Of a stretch of 64,000 nt of DNA, positions 20,231 to 29,859 are shown in pieces. Source of the stretch: Diaphorobacter caeni. Its GTDB lineage: Bacteria > Pseudomonadota > Gammaproteobacteria > Burkholderiales > Burkholderiaceae_C. The first letter of the stretch is position 1. Every line of letters starts with the position of its first letter. The translations under genes and the position numbers were made by a program. The notes under the pieces are model-generated. The model saw only the letters and a list, made by a program, of their open reading frames with translations. It was not told the origin of the DNA and made no database searches. The DNA is taken from NCBI RefSeq assembly GCF_015354245.1, contig NZ_JADKYZ010000013.1, positions 45,429 to 109,428 on the forward strand, written 5' to 3'.

Positions 20231-20710
20231 TCACTGCGCCTCTTCGGCGTCCTGATCCTCGCCCTCGTCCTCTTCCAGCGCCTCGACGTGCTTGACGACC
20301 AGCACCGGCAGATTGCACTGGTGCACCACGGCCTGCGAGACCGATCCGATCACCGCCGCACGCATCGCGCCCATGCCGCGCGCGCCCATCACGATGAAGT
20401 CGCAGCCCTGCGCCTCCGCCAGGTCGCACAGCGCCGCAGCGGGCGAACCGAGCACGATCTCCGTCTCGAACGGCACGTTCTCGGCGCGCACCAGCTTTTC
20501 CGCAGGGCGCGTGAGGTGCTTGCCGGCCTCCACGGCAGCCTCGGCGATGGCGTCGGCGCCCTGAGTCGCCAGCTCCAGAAAGGAAGCCTCTTCCTGCACA
20601 TGGCCGAGCACGACGACGGCCTTCAGCCCTTCGCGAATCAGCATCAGCGCATGGCGCACCGCGTCGAGCGCCAGTTCGGAACCATCGACCGCAACGAGAA
20701 TTCTTACCAT
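20231..20710 (-). CDS. Universal stress protein, UspA family
   Basis: A 159-residue single-domain UspA protein. It begins ILVAVDGSELA and has the ATP-binding pattern G-2x-G-9x-G-S in GARGMGAMRAAVIGSVSQ (about 112-129), so it is of the nucleotide-binding class. An acidic tail (EEDEGEDQDAEE) is added at the C-terminus. Such proteins help survival under stress by means that are still poorly defined. It is a single gene, divergent from tgt by about 100 bases. Confidence 0.9.
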   Translation of the reverse strand: MVRILVAVDGSELALDAVRHALMLIREGLKAVVVLGHVQEEASFLELATQGADAIAEAAVEAGKHLTRPAEKLVRAENVPFETEIVLGSPAAALCDLAEAQGCDFIVMGARGMGAMRAAVIGSVSQAVVHQCNLPVLVVKHVEALEEDEGEDQDAEEAQ

Positions 20711-20772
20711 GTGACTTCCTTTCGTTATTTGCCCCTGCTATGAACAGTGTAGAGCGACGAATGGGCTTGTGA

Positions 20773-21984
<1,212 letters not shown>

Positions 21985-21994
21985 CGCCACTCTC

Positions 21995-22025
21995 GTGAAA
22001 GCGCCCGGTGGGTGAGCGCTTTCAC
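21995..22025 (+). terminator. Hairpin after tgt
   Basis: Perfect 10-bp stem GTGAAAGCGC / GCGCTTTCAC with an 11-base loop, ten bases after the tgt stop. There is no T-run after it, so it is a probable but not canonical terminator or mRNA-stabilising hairpin. The remaining gap to 22331 shows no other feature. Confidence 0.55.
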
Positions 22026-22331
22026 ACCAATGCGCACCGGCCCGTGCGCCGCACGGCGGTTCCGAGTCCGTGAAGGATTCCTTGCGGTGCGCACCGGCAC
22101 CCGCGCCGAAGCGCATCCCCCAGCCCCCACAGCGCACCCACGCGCACCCCAATCCGGTGCATCTCGCACCATCGACGAGCGCGTTTTTCGGCGCTCCAAA
22201 ACCCTATGTCACGCGGACGCGACACACGCGGGCAGTGCAACCCGTTGTAAGCTCTTGTTCAGATACCTCCTGTCGATAGTCCTCGACAGAATTCATCCCC
22301 CAAGGTGCACGCACGCACGCCTTCTGCCGCC

Positions 22332-23777
22332 ATGGATTCGCCAAGAGCCGTACCCGATCCTGCACCAGCGCACCGGCCGCTGTCGGACGCGCACGCGGCC
22401 GCGGCTCTCGGCATTGCGGTGTTCGCGGCCTGCATCGTCGGCACGCTGAGTCGGCCCGTGGAGTTTCTGGCCTCGTTCTGGCCGGCGAACGCGCTGATGC
22501 TCGGCCTGATCCTGCGCCGCCCGTCGCTCGCGCGCGATCCCCGCACCTGGATCTGGAGCACCAGCGCCTTCGTGCTTTCCTCGCTGCTCATGGGCGATGG
22601 TCCGGCGGCCGCCATCTGGCTGTCGTTCGCCAATCTGGCCGGCGTCATCGCGGGCTGGCAGTTCTTTCAGGGCCTGGACCGCAACACCGTGCTGCTGCGC
22701 GGCACGCTGTCGGCGCTGTTCCTGCTCTGCGGCTGCATGGTGCAGGCGGCGGGCGAGTCGCTGGTCGGATTTCCCGCCACGCCGTTCCTCTTCGGCGGCA
22801 CCTCGGCGAGCGCGCTGTTCATGTGGTTCACCAGCGCGCTGATGTGCAGCATGCTGATGCTTCCCATCGTGCTGAGCGCGCCCACGCTGCAGCAGATCCG
22901 CGCCATCCGCTGGAAGGATTGCGCGGATCGCTTTGACCCGGTGCATCTCGCCCCGCTGATCACGCTCATCGCCTGCGAGACCGCCGCCGTGCTGATCGGC
23001 GGGCCCGGCTCGCTGGTGTTCGGCGTTCCCGCGCTGATCTGGTGTGCGCTGCGCTACAAGCTGTTTTCCGTCGCGCTGCTGTGCTTCGCGGTGGGTCTGC
23101 TCAAGTCGTACACCGCATCGCTGGGCGTCATCACCTACACGCCCGATCACATGAGGGACGCGATCTCGCTGCGCTTTGGCATCACGCTGCTCTCGCTCGG
23201 GCCGCTGGCGGTGGCGAGTTTTCAGGCCGTCCGCAACGAGCTGCTCGACCGCCTGCACTACGCCGCACGGCATGACGCGCTGACCGGCGTGCTGGGCCGC
23301 AACACCTTCATCGAGCAGTGCGCACGCTGGTTGCAGAAGCTCGGCCAGGACAGCCGCGCCGCCGCCGTGCTGATGATCGATCTGGACAACTTCAAGGGCG
23401 TGAACGACACCTGGGGGCATGCGGCTGGCGACGAACTGCTGCGCGAATTCACCCAGCTGATCACGCTGCACCTGCGGCCCTCCGACGTGCTCGGGCGCAT
23501 GGGCGGAGAAGAGTTTGCGCTCATGCTGCCCAACGTCACCCGCGACGAGGCGCACGAGATCGCCGAGCGGCTGTGCGACGCGACGCGCCGCCACATCTTC
23601 ACCTTCAACGACGAGGTGCAGTTGCACATCACCGTGAGCATCGGTGTCGTGCACCAGGAGGCTCCACCCAAGCACGCGATGATCGAGCTGCTGCTGCGCG
23701 AGGCCGACCACGCGCTCTACGAGGCCAAGGACACGGGGCGCAACCGCGTGGTGATGTGCGCGCACGCGGTGTATTAG
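22332..23777 (+). CDS. Membrane diguanylate cyclase with MASE1-like sensor and GGEEF domain
   Basis: A 481-residue protein. Residues about 20-300 form eight or so hydrophobic helices resembling a MASE1 membrane sensor. They are followed by a GGDEF domain beginning at RHDALTGVLGRNTF. The active motif is intact as GGEEF (391-395), and the product-inhibition site RPSD (382-385) lies five residues before it. It should therefore make c-di-GMP under feedback control. The stimulus is unknown. ATG 22332 is preferred; a GTG 27 bases upstream is in frame. A tandem repeat array begins 16 bases past the stop. Confidence 0.88.
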   Translation: MDSPRAVPDPAPAHRPLSDAHAAAALGIAVFAACIVGTLSRPVEFLASFWPANALMLGLILRRPSLARDPRTWIWSTSAFVLSSLLMGDGPAAAIWLSFANLAGVIAGWQFFQGLDRNTVLLRGTLSALFLLCGCMVQAAGESLVGFPATPFLFGGTSASALFMWFTSALMCSMLMLPIVLSAPTLQQIRAIRWKDCADRFDPVHLAPLITLIACETAAVLIGGPGSLVFGVPALIWCALRYKLFSVALLCFAVGLLKSYTASLGVITYTPDHMRDAISLRFGITLLSLGPLAVASFQAVRNELLDRLHYAARHDALTGVLGRNTFIEQCARWLQKLGQDSRAAAVLMIDLDNFKGVNDTWGHAAGDELLREFTQLITLHLRPSDVLGRMGGEEFALMLPNVTRDEAHEIAERLCDATRRHIFTFNDEVQLHITVSIGVVHQEAPPKHAMIELLLREADHALYEAKDTGRNRVVMCAHAVY

Positions 23778-23792
23778 AAACACCCCCTGAGG

Positions 23793-24395
23793 CGCTTCGC
23801 GCCTTCCCCCTCTCTCGCTTCGCGGGAGGGGGACGCAGCCAGCGCGGCGGGGCGGCCCTTGCGCGGCTGCTCTCGCCTGGGCCGCGCCGGTGGCATGGGC
23901 CACGGATCGCTACAACCGCTGCTGAGTCGCTTCGCGCCTTCCCCCTCTCTCGCTTCGCGGGAGGGGGACGCAGCCAGCGCGGCGGGGCGGCCCTTGCGCG
24001 GCTGCTCTCGCCTGGGCCGCGCCGGTGGCATAGGCCACGGATCGCTACAAACGCTGCTGAGTCGCTTCGCGCCTTCCCTCTCTCTCGCTTTGCGGTAGGG
24101 GACGCAGCCAGTGCGGTGGGGCGGCCCTTGCGCGGCTGCTCTCGCCTGAGCCGCGCCGGAGGCATGGGCCACGGATCGCTACAAACGCTGCTGAGTCGCT
24201 TCGTGCCTTCCACCTCTCTCGCTTTGCGGGAGGGGGACGCAGCCAGCGCGGCGGGGCGGCCTGGCGCGGCTGCTCTCGCCTGGGCCGCGCCGGTGGCATA
24301 GGCCTCGGATCGCTACAAACGCTGCTGGGTCGCTTCGCGCCGCCCTCCCTGCTCTGCGCAATGCGTTCAGGGGGATGCAGTCCTCGCTCCGCTGC
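23793..24395. repeat. Tandem array of ~134 bp GC-rich units
   Basis: Units begin at about 23793, 23928, 24063, 24197 and 24331 (spacing 135, 135, 134, 134), so there are four full copies and a decayed fifth. Each contains CGCTTCGCGCC, a hairpin formed by CCCCCTCTC / GGGAGGGGG, ACGCAGCCAGCGCGGCGGGG, a CGCGGCTGCTCTCGCC stretch and GGATCGCTACAAACGCTGCTG. Units differ by scattered substitutions. The array fills the 620-base space between the diguanylate cyclase and the convergent DUF2145 gene. A single related unit is at 30607-30735. No coding function is evident. Confidence 0.9.
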
Positions 24396-24401
24396 GGCGG
24401 G

Positions 24402-25199
24402 TCAATCCAGACGCAGTGTCTGCGGCGCGCCCGACAATTGCGCGCGCTGCAGAAAGCCCATCGCCGAATCCACGGTCACCGTCTCGATGCGGTCGGCAAA
24501 GCGTTTCTCGTTCGGGTGATCGTCGAACGCAATGTTCGCCGCCGTCATCCGTCCGCCGAGCCGCGTCATCGCGCCGATGCGCATGGCGCTCGGCTCGTAG
24601 CCCTTGAACTTGAGCCAGGCCTGCGCCTGCTCGCGCGTCGCCACCGTGGGCTCCATCCCCATCGCGAGCGACTCGAGCGCCCACTGGTTCGACTGCTGGT
24701 ACTTGGTAGCCCAGGGATAGGCCACCATGCTGTACTTGGGCTCGTGCAGCGCCAGCGCCTTGCGGCGGTCCTGCAGCAGGGGCAGCATGCGCTCCTGCAC
24801 CTCGGGCGTGGGAACCACCCAGACGGCCTCGTAGCGCCAGAGGTCGTCCAAAAAGAACTCTCCCAGCCCCTGCCGGTAGATGTGCGCCTCGGCCGTGCCG
24901 CATTCGTTGAGCTTGTGCTCCACGCGCCACTGGCCCTCGGGCGTCCTGTAGGCCCAGCCGAGATGCGAGTAGCGCAGGTTGTACTTGCTCAGATCCTGAC
25001 CGGCGCGGCCCAGCACGATCACCTTGGCGCCCGTCGCGTCGAGCGCCTTGGCGGTCTGCGCGGCGAGCTCCATGCCCTTCTTGATGGTCTGCACACTCAC
25101 GGGCTTTTGCTCGCAGGAGCGGCCCGCATGGGCTGCGCCGCCCACGGTGATGAGAGTGGCCGCTGCGAGCGCCATCACGGCTGTCGACTTCTTGTGCAT
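24402..25199 (-). CDS. DUF2145 family secreted protein
   Basis: A 265-residue protein with a signal peptide (cleavage near GGAAHA, residue 25). The mature part has the features I associate with DUF2145: CEQKPVSVQT at the start, KVIVLGRAGQDLSKYNLRYSHLGWAYR, HKLNECGTAEA and GEFFLDDLWRYEAVWVVP. The family has no known function. A papain/NlpC-like fold is conceivable from the Cys and His in these stretches, but that is guesswork. It lies 14 bases after the next gene upstream and is surely co-transcribed with it. Confidence 0.75.
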   Translation of the reverse strand: MHKKSTAVMALAAATLITVGGAAHAGRSCEQKPVSVQTIKKGMELAAQTAKALDATGAKVIVLGRAGQDLSKYNLRYSHLGWAYRTPEGQWRVEHKLNECGTAEAHIYRQGLGEFFLDDLWRYEAVWVVPTPEVQERMLPLLQDRRKALALHEPKYSMVAYPWATKYQQSNQWALESLAMGMEPTVATREQAQAWLKFKGYEPSAMRIGAMTRLGGRMTAANIAFDDHPNEKRFADRIETVTVDSAMGFLQRAQLSGAPQTLRLD

Positions 25200-25213
25200 G
25201 CGGTCGCTCCCGT

Positions 25214-25672
25214 TCACAGACGTTCGTTGTGCAACAGCGCCTGGCCGATGGCATCGGGCACGAAGGCGATCACCGCGCCCGCCACCGACAGCACGACGCC
25301 GCCGGTCACCAGACTGCACTCCACCGCCGTGCCCACGCCATGGGCCACGGCACGCGAGCCCTTGCCGACGACCTGCACGCTGGCCTGTGCGCCGTCCGAT
25401 GCGCGCTCCAGCAGATACACCGTGCCGACCGCCGAGGCTTCCACCGCCTTCACCACCAGCACCGCACCGCCGACCGACAGCGCTGCGGGGATCGCCACCA
25501 CCGCACCGGCGGCAGCGCCACTCGCGCCCACACCCATCACCACGGAGGCGATCGGCATCACCGAAAGCGCGAGCGACGCATCGCTCTGCGCGTCGGCCCG
25601 TGCGGTCAGGCCGCCGAGCATGCAGGCCACCAAAGCCATGTGAACCAGAGTCTTGCGAAAGATCGAACGCAT
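25214..25672 (-). CDS. Ala/Val-rich secreted or membrane protein, partner of the DUF2145 gene
   Basis: A 152-residue protein with a signal peptide ending near ARADA (27). Two or three small-residue-rich hydrophobic stretches follow (MPIASVVMGVGASGAAAGAVV and VTGGVVLSVAGAVIAFVP, each given in part). The pattern suggests a small membrane or envelope protein. I do not recognise a family. GGGAAA precedes the ATG. It is 14 bases upstream of the DUF2145 gene on the same strand, so the two likely function together in the cell envelope. Confidence 0.65.
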   Translation of the reverse strand: MRSIFRKTLVHMALVACMLGGLTARADAQSDASLALSVMPIASVVMGVGASGAAAGAVVAIPAALSVGGAVLVVKAVEASAVGTVYLLERASDGAQASVQVVGKGSRAVAHGVGTAVECSLVTGGVVLSVAGAVIAFVPDAIGQALLHNERL

Positions 25673-25767
25673 GATGTTTCCCTTGCTTTGGCCGGCCGCG
25701 ACTCGCGACCGGCGCTTTTGATTTCAATGAATGCTTCTTCTGAATGATCTGCCAACCGCACCCGCCA

Positions 25768-26265
25768 TCACTTGGCGACGCTTTCCTCGGCCGCCGCCAT
25801 GCTCTGCATCTGCGCTTCACGGCGACCGTGCAAGCGGGCTTCAAGGAGGTCGGCGTCGTAGCGGTCACGCAGCATCTTGGCCAGCGTGAAGGCCGTGGTG
25901 ATCAGGTAGAGCCAGCTCACCGCCATGAAGGCCTTGAAGGTCGGGTTGATGTTCATGCCCAGCAGGCCCCAACCGGTCAGGCCCATGGCGATGGCGAAAC
26001 CGCCCCAGACCACGAACCGCCACATGGGCGTGTCTGCGGCAGCGCCGCGCTTGCTCTGGTTGTCCCGTGTGAACTTGGCCAGCACGAAGGTGGCGGACAG
26101 ACAGAACACATAACCCATCACCATGAAAACCTGCTCCAGTCGTTCACCCGGCAGCCACGCAAGGCCTGTGGCGCAGAGGAACACTGCGATGCCGAAGGAG
26201 ACCCACACCTGCAGTTGCCAGGCGCGCGTGTCACGTTGAACGACGGGGTAGTTGCTGGAGGACAT
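25768..26265 (-). CDS. YiaA/YiaB family inner-membrane protein
   Basis: A 165-residue protein with four transmembrane segments arranged as two similar helix pairs: FGIAVFLCATGLAWL / MVMGYVFCLSATFVL and WGGFAIAMGLTGWGLLG / FMAVSWLYLITTAF. This doubled two-helix pattern and the VSFGIA start of helix 1 fit the YiaAB domain. Function is unknown in all organisms. The C-terminus is charged and cytoplasmic. ATG 26265 begins MSSSNYPVVQ; a longer open frame exists upstream but is not plausible. The palindrome at 26377-26395 lies about 110 bases before the start. Confidence 0.75.
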   Translation of the reverse strand: MSSSNYPVVQRDTRAWQLQVWVSFGIAVFLCATGLAWLPGERLEQVFMVMGYVFCLSATFVLAKFTRDNQSKRGAAADTPMWRFVVWGGFAIAMGLTGWGLLGMNINPTFKAFMAVSWLYLITTAFTLAKMLRDRYDADLLEARLHGRREAQMQSMAAAEESVAK

Positions 26266-26376
26266 GTTGTTTGGAGCCGCTTCAAGCAAGCTCGTTGTTG
26301 AACATGGAACGAATGTTGCCGCAGCGGGCGTCAAAAGTAGTCGGAAGGATGGAGAGTTGTCTCGATATCCACTTTG

Positions 26377-26395
26377 AGTATCGTTTTTCGATACT
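26377..26395. promoter_or_regulatory. 19-bp palindrome, possible operator of the XRE regulator
   Basis: AGTATCG-TTTTT-CGATACT, a perfect 7-bp inverted repeat in the 146-base gap before the YiaA-like gene. Its reverse strand closely matches the 19-bp palindrome at 29840-29858, which overlaps the start region of the XRE gene: both contain GTATCGA and end in ATAC. It could therefore be a second binding site of that regulator. On the plus strand a short T-run follows it, but no plus-strand gene ends nearby, so a terminator is less likely. Confidence 0.45.
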
Positions 26396-26411
26396 TTTTG
26401 AGGACACTTCA

Positions 26412-26921
26412 CTAAGTACGCAGCCAGAGTCGCATCTGCGGATAGACGGAGGCGTCCCTGAACTTCGACGCCTGCGAGGCCAGCGTCGTCATTCCCGCGT
26501 TGGCGAGCCCCGACGCGCCGAGATAGACCCCCAGCTCGAAATTCATGCGCAGCCCCGCCGCGTGGCCACGGTAGCCGCCGTCGTGGAACAGCACGGCCGA
26601 GTCGAGCCCCAGATGGCGCGTGGCAGCCCACGCCCAGGCCGTGGCCTCGATTTCACCGCCGTGCGGTACGGCGGGCATGTCCTGCAGGGCGTCGTCGAGC
26701 GTGGCGCGCACCTCGGGCGGCACCACCGCGAGATGGCCCGCCTCGTGCAGCAGATCGCCGGGCCACAGCAGCCTGTCCAGATCCACCAGCAGACCGCCCC
26801 CGCGAATCCGCAGGCCGGGCAGAAAGCTGTCCTCGGCCACCTCGCCCAATTCGACGTGAAGGCCGATCTCCCGCAGAAATCCAATGATGCGCAGCGCCAG
26901 CGCGCTGTCTTTGCCGCTCAT
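26412..26921 (-). CDS. Putative zinc metallopeptidase-like protein with HEAGH motif
   Basis: A 169-residue protein with the motif LLHEAGHLAV (His59-Glu60-x-x-His63), the zinc-binding signature of gluzincin or ImmA/IrrE-like peptidases. A possible third ligand is Glu in GGEIEATAWAWA (about 88-99), which would fit the IrrE-type spacing. The N-terminal 50 residues look like a small domain with HVELGEVAEDSFLPG. No family is firmly recognised. Its ATG overlaps the stop of the LplT-PlsC fusion gene (ATGA), so the two are coupled. Catalytic activity is unproven. Confidence 0.65.
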   Translation of the reverse strand: MSGKDSALALRIIGFLREIGLHVELGEVAEDSFLPGLRIRGGGLLVDLDRLLWPGDLLHEAGHLAVVPPEVRATLDDALQDMPAVPHGGEIEATAWAWAATRHLGLDSAVLFHDGGYRGHAAGLRMNFELGVYLGASGLANAGMTTLASQASKFRDASVYPQMRLWLRT

Positions 26922-28861
26922 GCCTTGAGCAGTTGCGCAACGCGCTCGCGCAGGCTGGCCGGCTGCACCTCGGCGGCGGCCATGGGCGCACCCACGTTCA
27001 GGCCCACACGGTTGAACATGCCACGGCGGAACGGGCGCACCATCGCCCCGCCCTGCTCGACGCGGCTGAAGTACGAGCCCCAGAGGTTGGTCAGCGCCAT
27101 CGGCACGACCGGCGCGTCCACGCCCTCGGCGCGCGCGCGGTCGATGATCTTCATGATGCCGCCCTTGAACTCCTGCAGTTCACCATCGCGCGTGATGCCG
27201 CCCTCGGGGAAGATCGCGAGCAGATCGCCCTCGCGCAGCACCTGTGCGGCACGCTCGAAGGCGGCCTCGTACGTGGCCGGGTCTTCCTTCTGCGACGCCA
27301 CCGGAATCGCCTTGGCGAGCTTGAAGATCCAGCCGAGCACCGGCACGCGGAAGATGCGGTGGTCCATCAGAAAGTAGATCGGGCGTGGGCTCGCCGCCAT
27401 CAGCAGCACGGCGTCCACGAAGCTCACGTGGTTGCACGCGAGAATCGCCGCGCCCTGCGTCGGAATGTGCTCGTCGCCGCGCACCTTGAAGCGATAGATA
27501 ACGCGCGAGAGCACCCAGGCGTAGAAGCGCAGCAGGTACTCGGGCACCAGCATGAAGATGTAGAACGCGACGATGGCGTTGGCGATGCCGGTGAACAGGA
27601 AGATCTGCGGCACGGTGAACTTGGCTGCCAGCAGCGCGCCCGCCAGCACCGAGCTCGCGATCATGAACAGCGCGTTGAGGATGTTGTTCGCCGCGATGAT
27701 GCGCGCGCGGTGCGTGGGCTGGCTGCGCAGCTGAATCAGCGCGTACATCGGCACGCTGTAGAGACCCGCGAACAGGCTCAGCAGCAGCAGATCAATCATC
27801 ACGCGCCAGTGCGCGGGGGTGGCGAGGAACGCCGCAGCGCCCATCTCCGCCACCTTGGGGAGATTGCGCGAGGCGAAGTACAGATCGATGGCGAACACGC
27901 TCATGCCGATGGCGCCGAGCGGCACGAGACCGATTTCCACCTGCCGGCGCGACAGCACTTCGCAGAGCAGCGAACCGACGCCGATGCCGATGGAGAACAC
28001 CACCAGCAGCAGCGACGCGACCTGCTCGTTGCCGTGCAGCACCTCCTTCGCGAAGCTCGGGAACTGGCTCAGAAACACGGCGCCGAAGAACCACATCCAG
28101 CTGATGCCCAGGAGCGAGCGGAACACCACGATGTTGCCGTGCGCGAGCTTGAGGTTGCGCACGGTCTCGGTGATCGGATTCCAGTTCACCACCAGATCCG
28201 GATCGGTCGCGGGCGCCTTGGGAATCCACTGCGCGACCAGCCTGCCGACCAGCGCCAGCCCCACACAGGCCACGGCCACGGCGGTGTGGCCGATGCCCGG
28301 CATGGCGACGAGCAGACCGCCCGCGACGTTGCCCAGCAGGATGGCGACGAAGGTGCCCATCTCCACCATGCCGTTGCCGCCGGTGAGTTCGCGCTCGTTG
28401 AGCGCCTGCGGCAGATAGGCGAACTTGACGGGTCCGAACAGCGTGGAATGCAGCCCCATGAGAAACACGCAGCCCAGCAGGATTGCCGCATGGCCCATCA
28501 CGAAACCGGCGGCCGCGATCAGCATGACGACGATCTCGAAGTCCTTCACGAAGCGGATGATGCGCGTCTTCTCGAGCTTGTCGGTGATCTGCCCGGCGGT
28601 CGCCGAGAACAGCAGAAACGGCAGGATGAACAGCGCACCGATCACCAGCCCCGCCATCGACGGCGGCATCCAGCTCACGCTGAGCTGGTAGGTCACCATC
28701 ACCGTGAAGGCGAACTTGAAGAGGTTGTCATTGGCCGCGCCCGAGAACTGCGTCCAGAAGAAGGGCGCGAACCGCCGCTGCTTGAGCAAGGCGAACTGGT
28801 TGGGATGCTGCTCATGCGCCGATGCGCTGGCGGAGCGGTCGTCAACTGGCGTTGGGTTCAT
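26918..28861 (-). CDS. MFS lysophospholipid-transporter-like / PlsC acyltransferase fusion
   Basis: A 647-residue two-part protein. Residues about 25-430 are an MFS transporter of the LplT type with 11-12 helices and the NDNLFKFAF and LFGPVKFAYLPQ motifs. Residues about 455-647 are a 1-acylglycerol-3-phosphate acyltransferase domain with HxxxxD in NHVSFVD (near 480) and FPEGGITRDG (motif III). In E. coli, LplT and Aas work as a pair to import and re-acylate lysophospholipids; here import and acylation are joined in one chain. The AMP-ligase part of Aas is absent, so acyl-ACP or acyl-CoA would be the donor. ATG 28861 is chosen. Confidence 0.88.
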   Translation of the reverse strand: MNPTPVDDRSASASAHEQHPNQFALLKQRRFAPFFWTQFSGAANDNLFKFAFTVMVTYQLSVSWMPPSMAGLVIGALFILPFLLFSATAGQITDKLEKTRIIRFVKDFEIVVMLIAAAGFVMGHAAILLGCVFLMGLHSTLFGPVKFAYLPQALNERELTGGNGMVEMGTFVAILLGNVAGGLLVAMPGIGHTAVAVACVGLALVGRLVAQWIPKAPATDPDLVVNWNPITETVRNLKLAHGNIVVFRSLLGISWMWFFGAVFLSQFPSFAKEVLHGNEQVASLLLVVFSIGIGVGSLLCEVLSRRQVEIGLVPLGAIGMSVFAIDLYFASRNLPKVAEMGAAAFLATPAHWRVMIDLLLLSLFAGLYSVPMYALIQLRSQPTHRARIIAANNILNALFMIASSVLAGALLAAKFTVPQIFLFTGIANAIVAFYIFMLVPEYLLRFYAWVLSRVIYRFKVRGDEHIPTQGAAILACNHVSFVDAVLLMAASPRPIYFLMDHRIFRVPVLGWIFKLAKAIPVASQKEDPATYEAAFERAAQVLREGDLLAIFPEGGITRDGELQEFKGGIMKIIDRARAEGVDAPVVPMALTNLWGSYFSRVEQGGAMVRPFRRGMFNRVGLNVGAPMAAAEVQPASLRERVAQLLKA

Positions 28862-28889
28862 GGTCTTGTTGTTTTCCAAGTGTCGTTGT

Positions 28890-29741
28890 TCAGCGGCGCT
28901 GCTGGTTGCCAACGGGCATTGTGCCTTTGTTCGGCGAAACGGCTGTGGCGGCGTTCACACGCAGTCTGCCGAGCGCATGCAGCACCGGCCAGGCAGCGGC
29001 GGCGGCCAGAAGATGCTTGGCGCTGTGGCCGGAGAGCAGGCCGAAATCCAGCGCGAACACCTGTGCATCCGCGAGCTCGAACACCTTGGCGAGCGCGTAG
29101 AAGCCGATCACCACGCCGAGGTGCACATGCAGACCGCCGCTGCGACGCGGCACGAACGCCAGTCCGACCAGCGCCAGCATGCCGCTGCCCTGCGCCACCG
29201 CCCAGGGCAGCATGTTGCCACCGTGCTGCCAGATCAGCGTCGACGCGATGCCGCACACCAGCATGGCCGTCGCGGCCAGCCACGCGGCGGCATCGTCACC
29301 GCAGGCCAGGCGCACCGCGAGCCCCAGGATGCCAGCGAACGGCACGCACATGGCGAGGCGATCCCAGACCAGCGCCGCGTCATCGGGCGCGAGGTGGTAG
29401 TACGACGATCCCGCAAAGCAGCCGATCAGCCCCGCGAAGAACACGGCCGCCATGCAACGCGCCGTCGGTGCGACGTGCACCATGCGCGTGCGCCATAGCG
29501 CCACCAGCCCCGCGATGCCGGCGACCAGAAAACCCAGATTGCTGAGCACATCCATCGCGTGCGGCAGGCCGTGGATGGTGCGCTGATCCGCGAACGCGTG
29601 ATAGCGTGGCGACTGCGCCAGCATCGGGCCGAAGAGGGTCAACAGCGACCACAGCGCCATCGCCCCGATGACGAGGTGGCGCGGCAGTCTGGACGACGAC
29701 GAGTTGGTCAAGGTGGACAAAGTGGACAAGGTGCGCAGCAT
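28890..29741 (-). CDS. Polytopic membrane protein, probable CREST-superfamily hydrolase
   Basis: A 283-residue protein with about seven hydrophobic helices. The key residues of the CREST superfamily (alkaline ceramidase, PAQR, Per1) seem present: S-x3-H in GSSYYHLAPD (S112, H116), an Asp nearby, and H-x3-H near the C-terminus in GHSAKHLL (H239, H243). Members are metal-dependent membrane amidases or lipases. The gene ends 28 bases before the LplT-PlsC start in the same direction, suggesting a lipid-related role. ATG 29741 follows GGGAGAG. The family call rests on motifs only. Confidence 0.6.
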   Translation of the reverse strand: MLRTLSTLSTLTNSSSSRLPRHLVIGAMALWSLLTLFGPMLAQSPRYHAFADQRTIHGLPHAMDVLSNLGFLVAGIAGLVALWRTRMVHVAPTARCMAAVFFAGLIGCFAGSSYYHLAPDDAALVWDRLAMCVPFAGILGLAVRLACGDDAAAWLAATAMLVCGIASTLIWQHGGNMLPWAVAQGSGMLALVGLAFVPRRSGGLHVHLGVVIGFYALAKVFELADAQVFALDFGLLSGHSAKHLLAAAAAWPVLHALGRLRVNAATAVSPNKGTMPVGNQQRR

Positions 29742-29839
29742 GGAAGGTCTCTCCCGCAAGTGGTCATGCCCCGCAGTCTGCGAACGCCGTCGCCGCTTGG
29801 CATCGTTTTTCCGCACCGGAACCAACGCACGAAACCGCT

Positions 29840-29858
29840 GGTATAGATAATCGATACC
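29840..29858. promoter_or_regulatory. 19-bp palindrome directly before the XRE start codon
   Basis: GGTATAGATAATCGATACC, whose two halves match in reverse at 16 of 19 positions. It ends one base before the ATG of the regulator at 29860 and occupies the place of the ribosome site. It may be an operator for autoregulation, and a relative is found at 26377-26395. The divergent CREST-like gene starts about 100 bases away and could share it. Confidence 0.5.
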
Positions 29859-29859
29859 C

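Noticed and set aside
23793..24395. Tandem array as a CRISPR
   Set aside because: The ~134 bp units follow each other without unique spacers and no cas gene is present.
26377..26395. Palindrome as a terminator
   Set aside because: The stem is AT-rich, no plus-strand gene ends nearby and on the minus strand no T-run follows. The match with 29840-29858 favours an operator.
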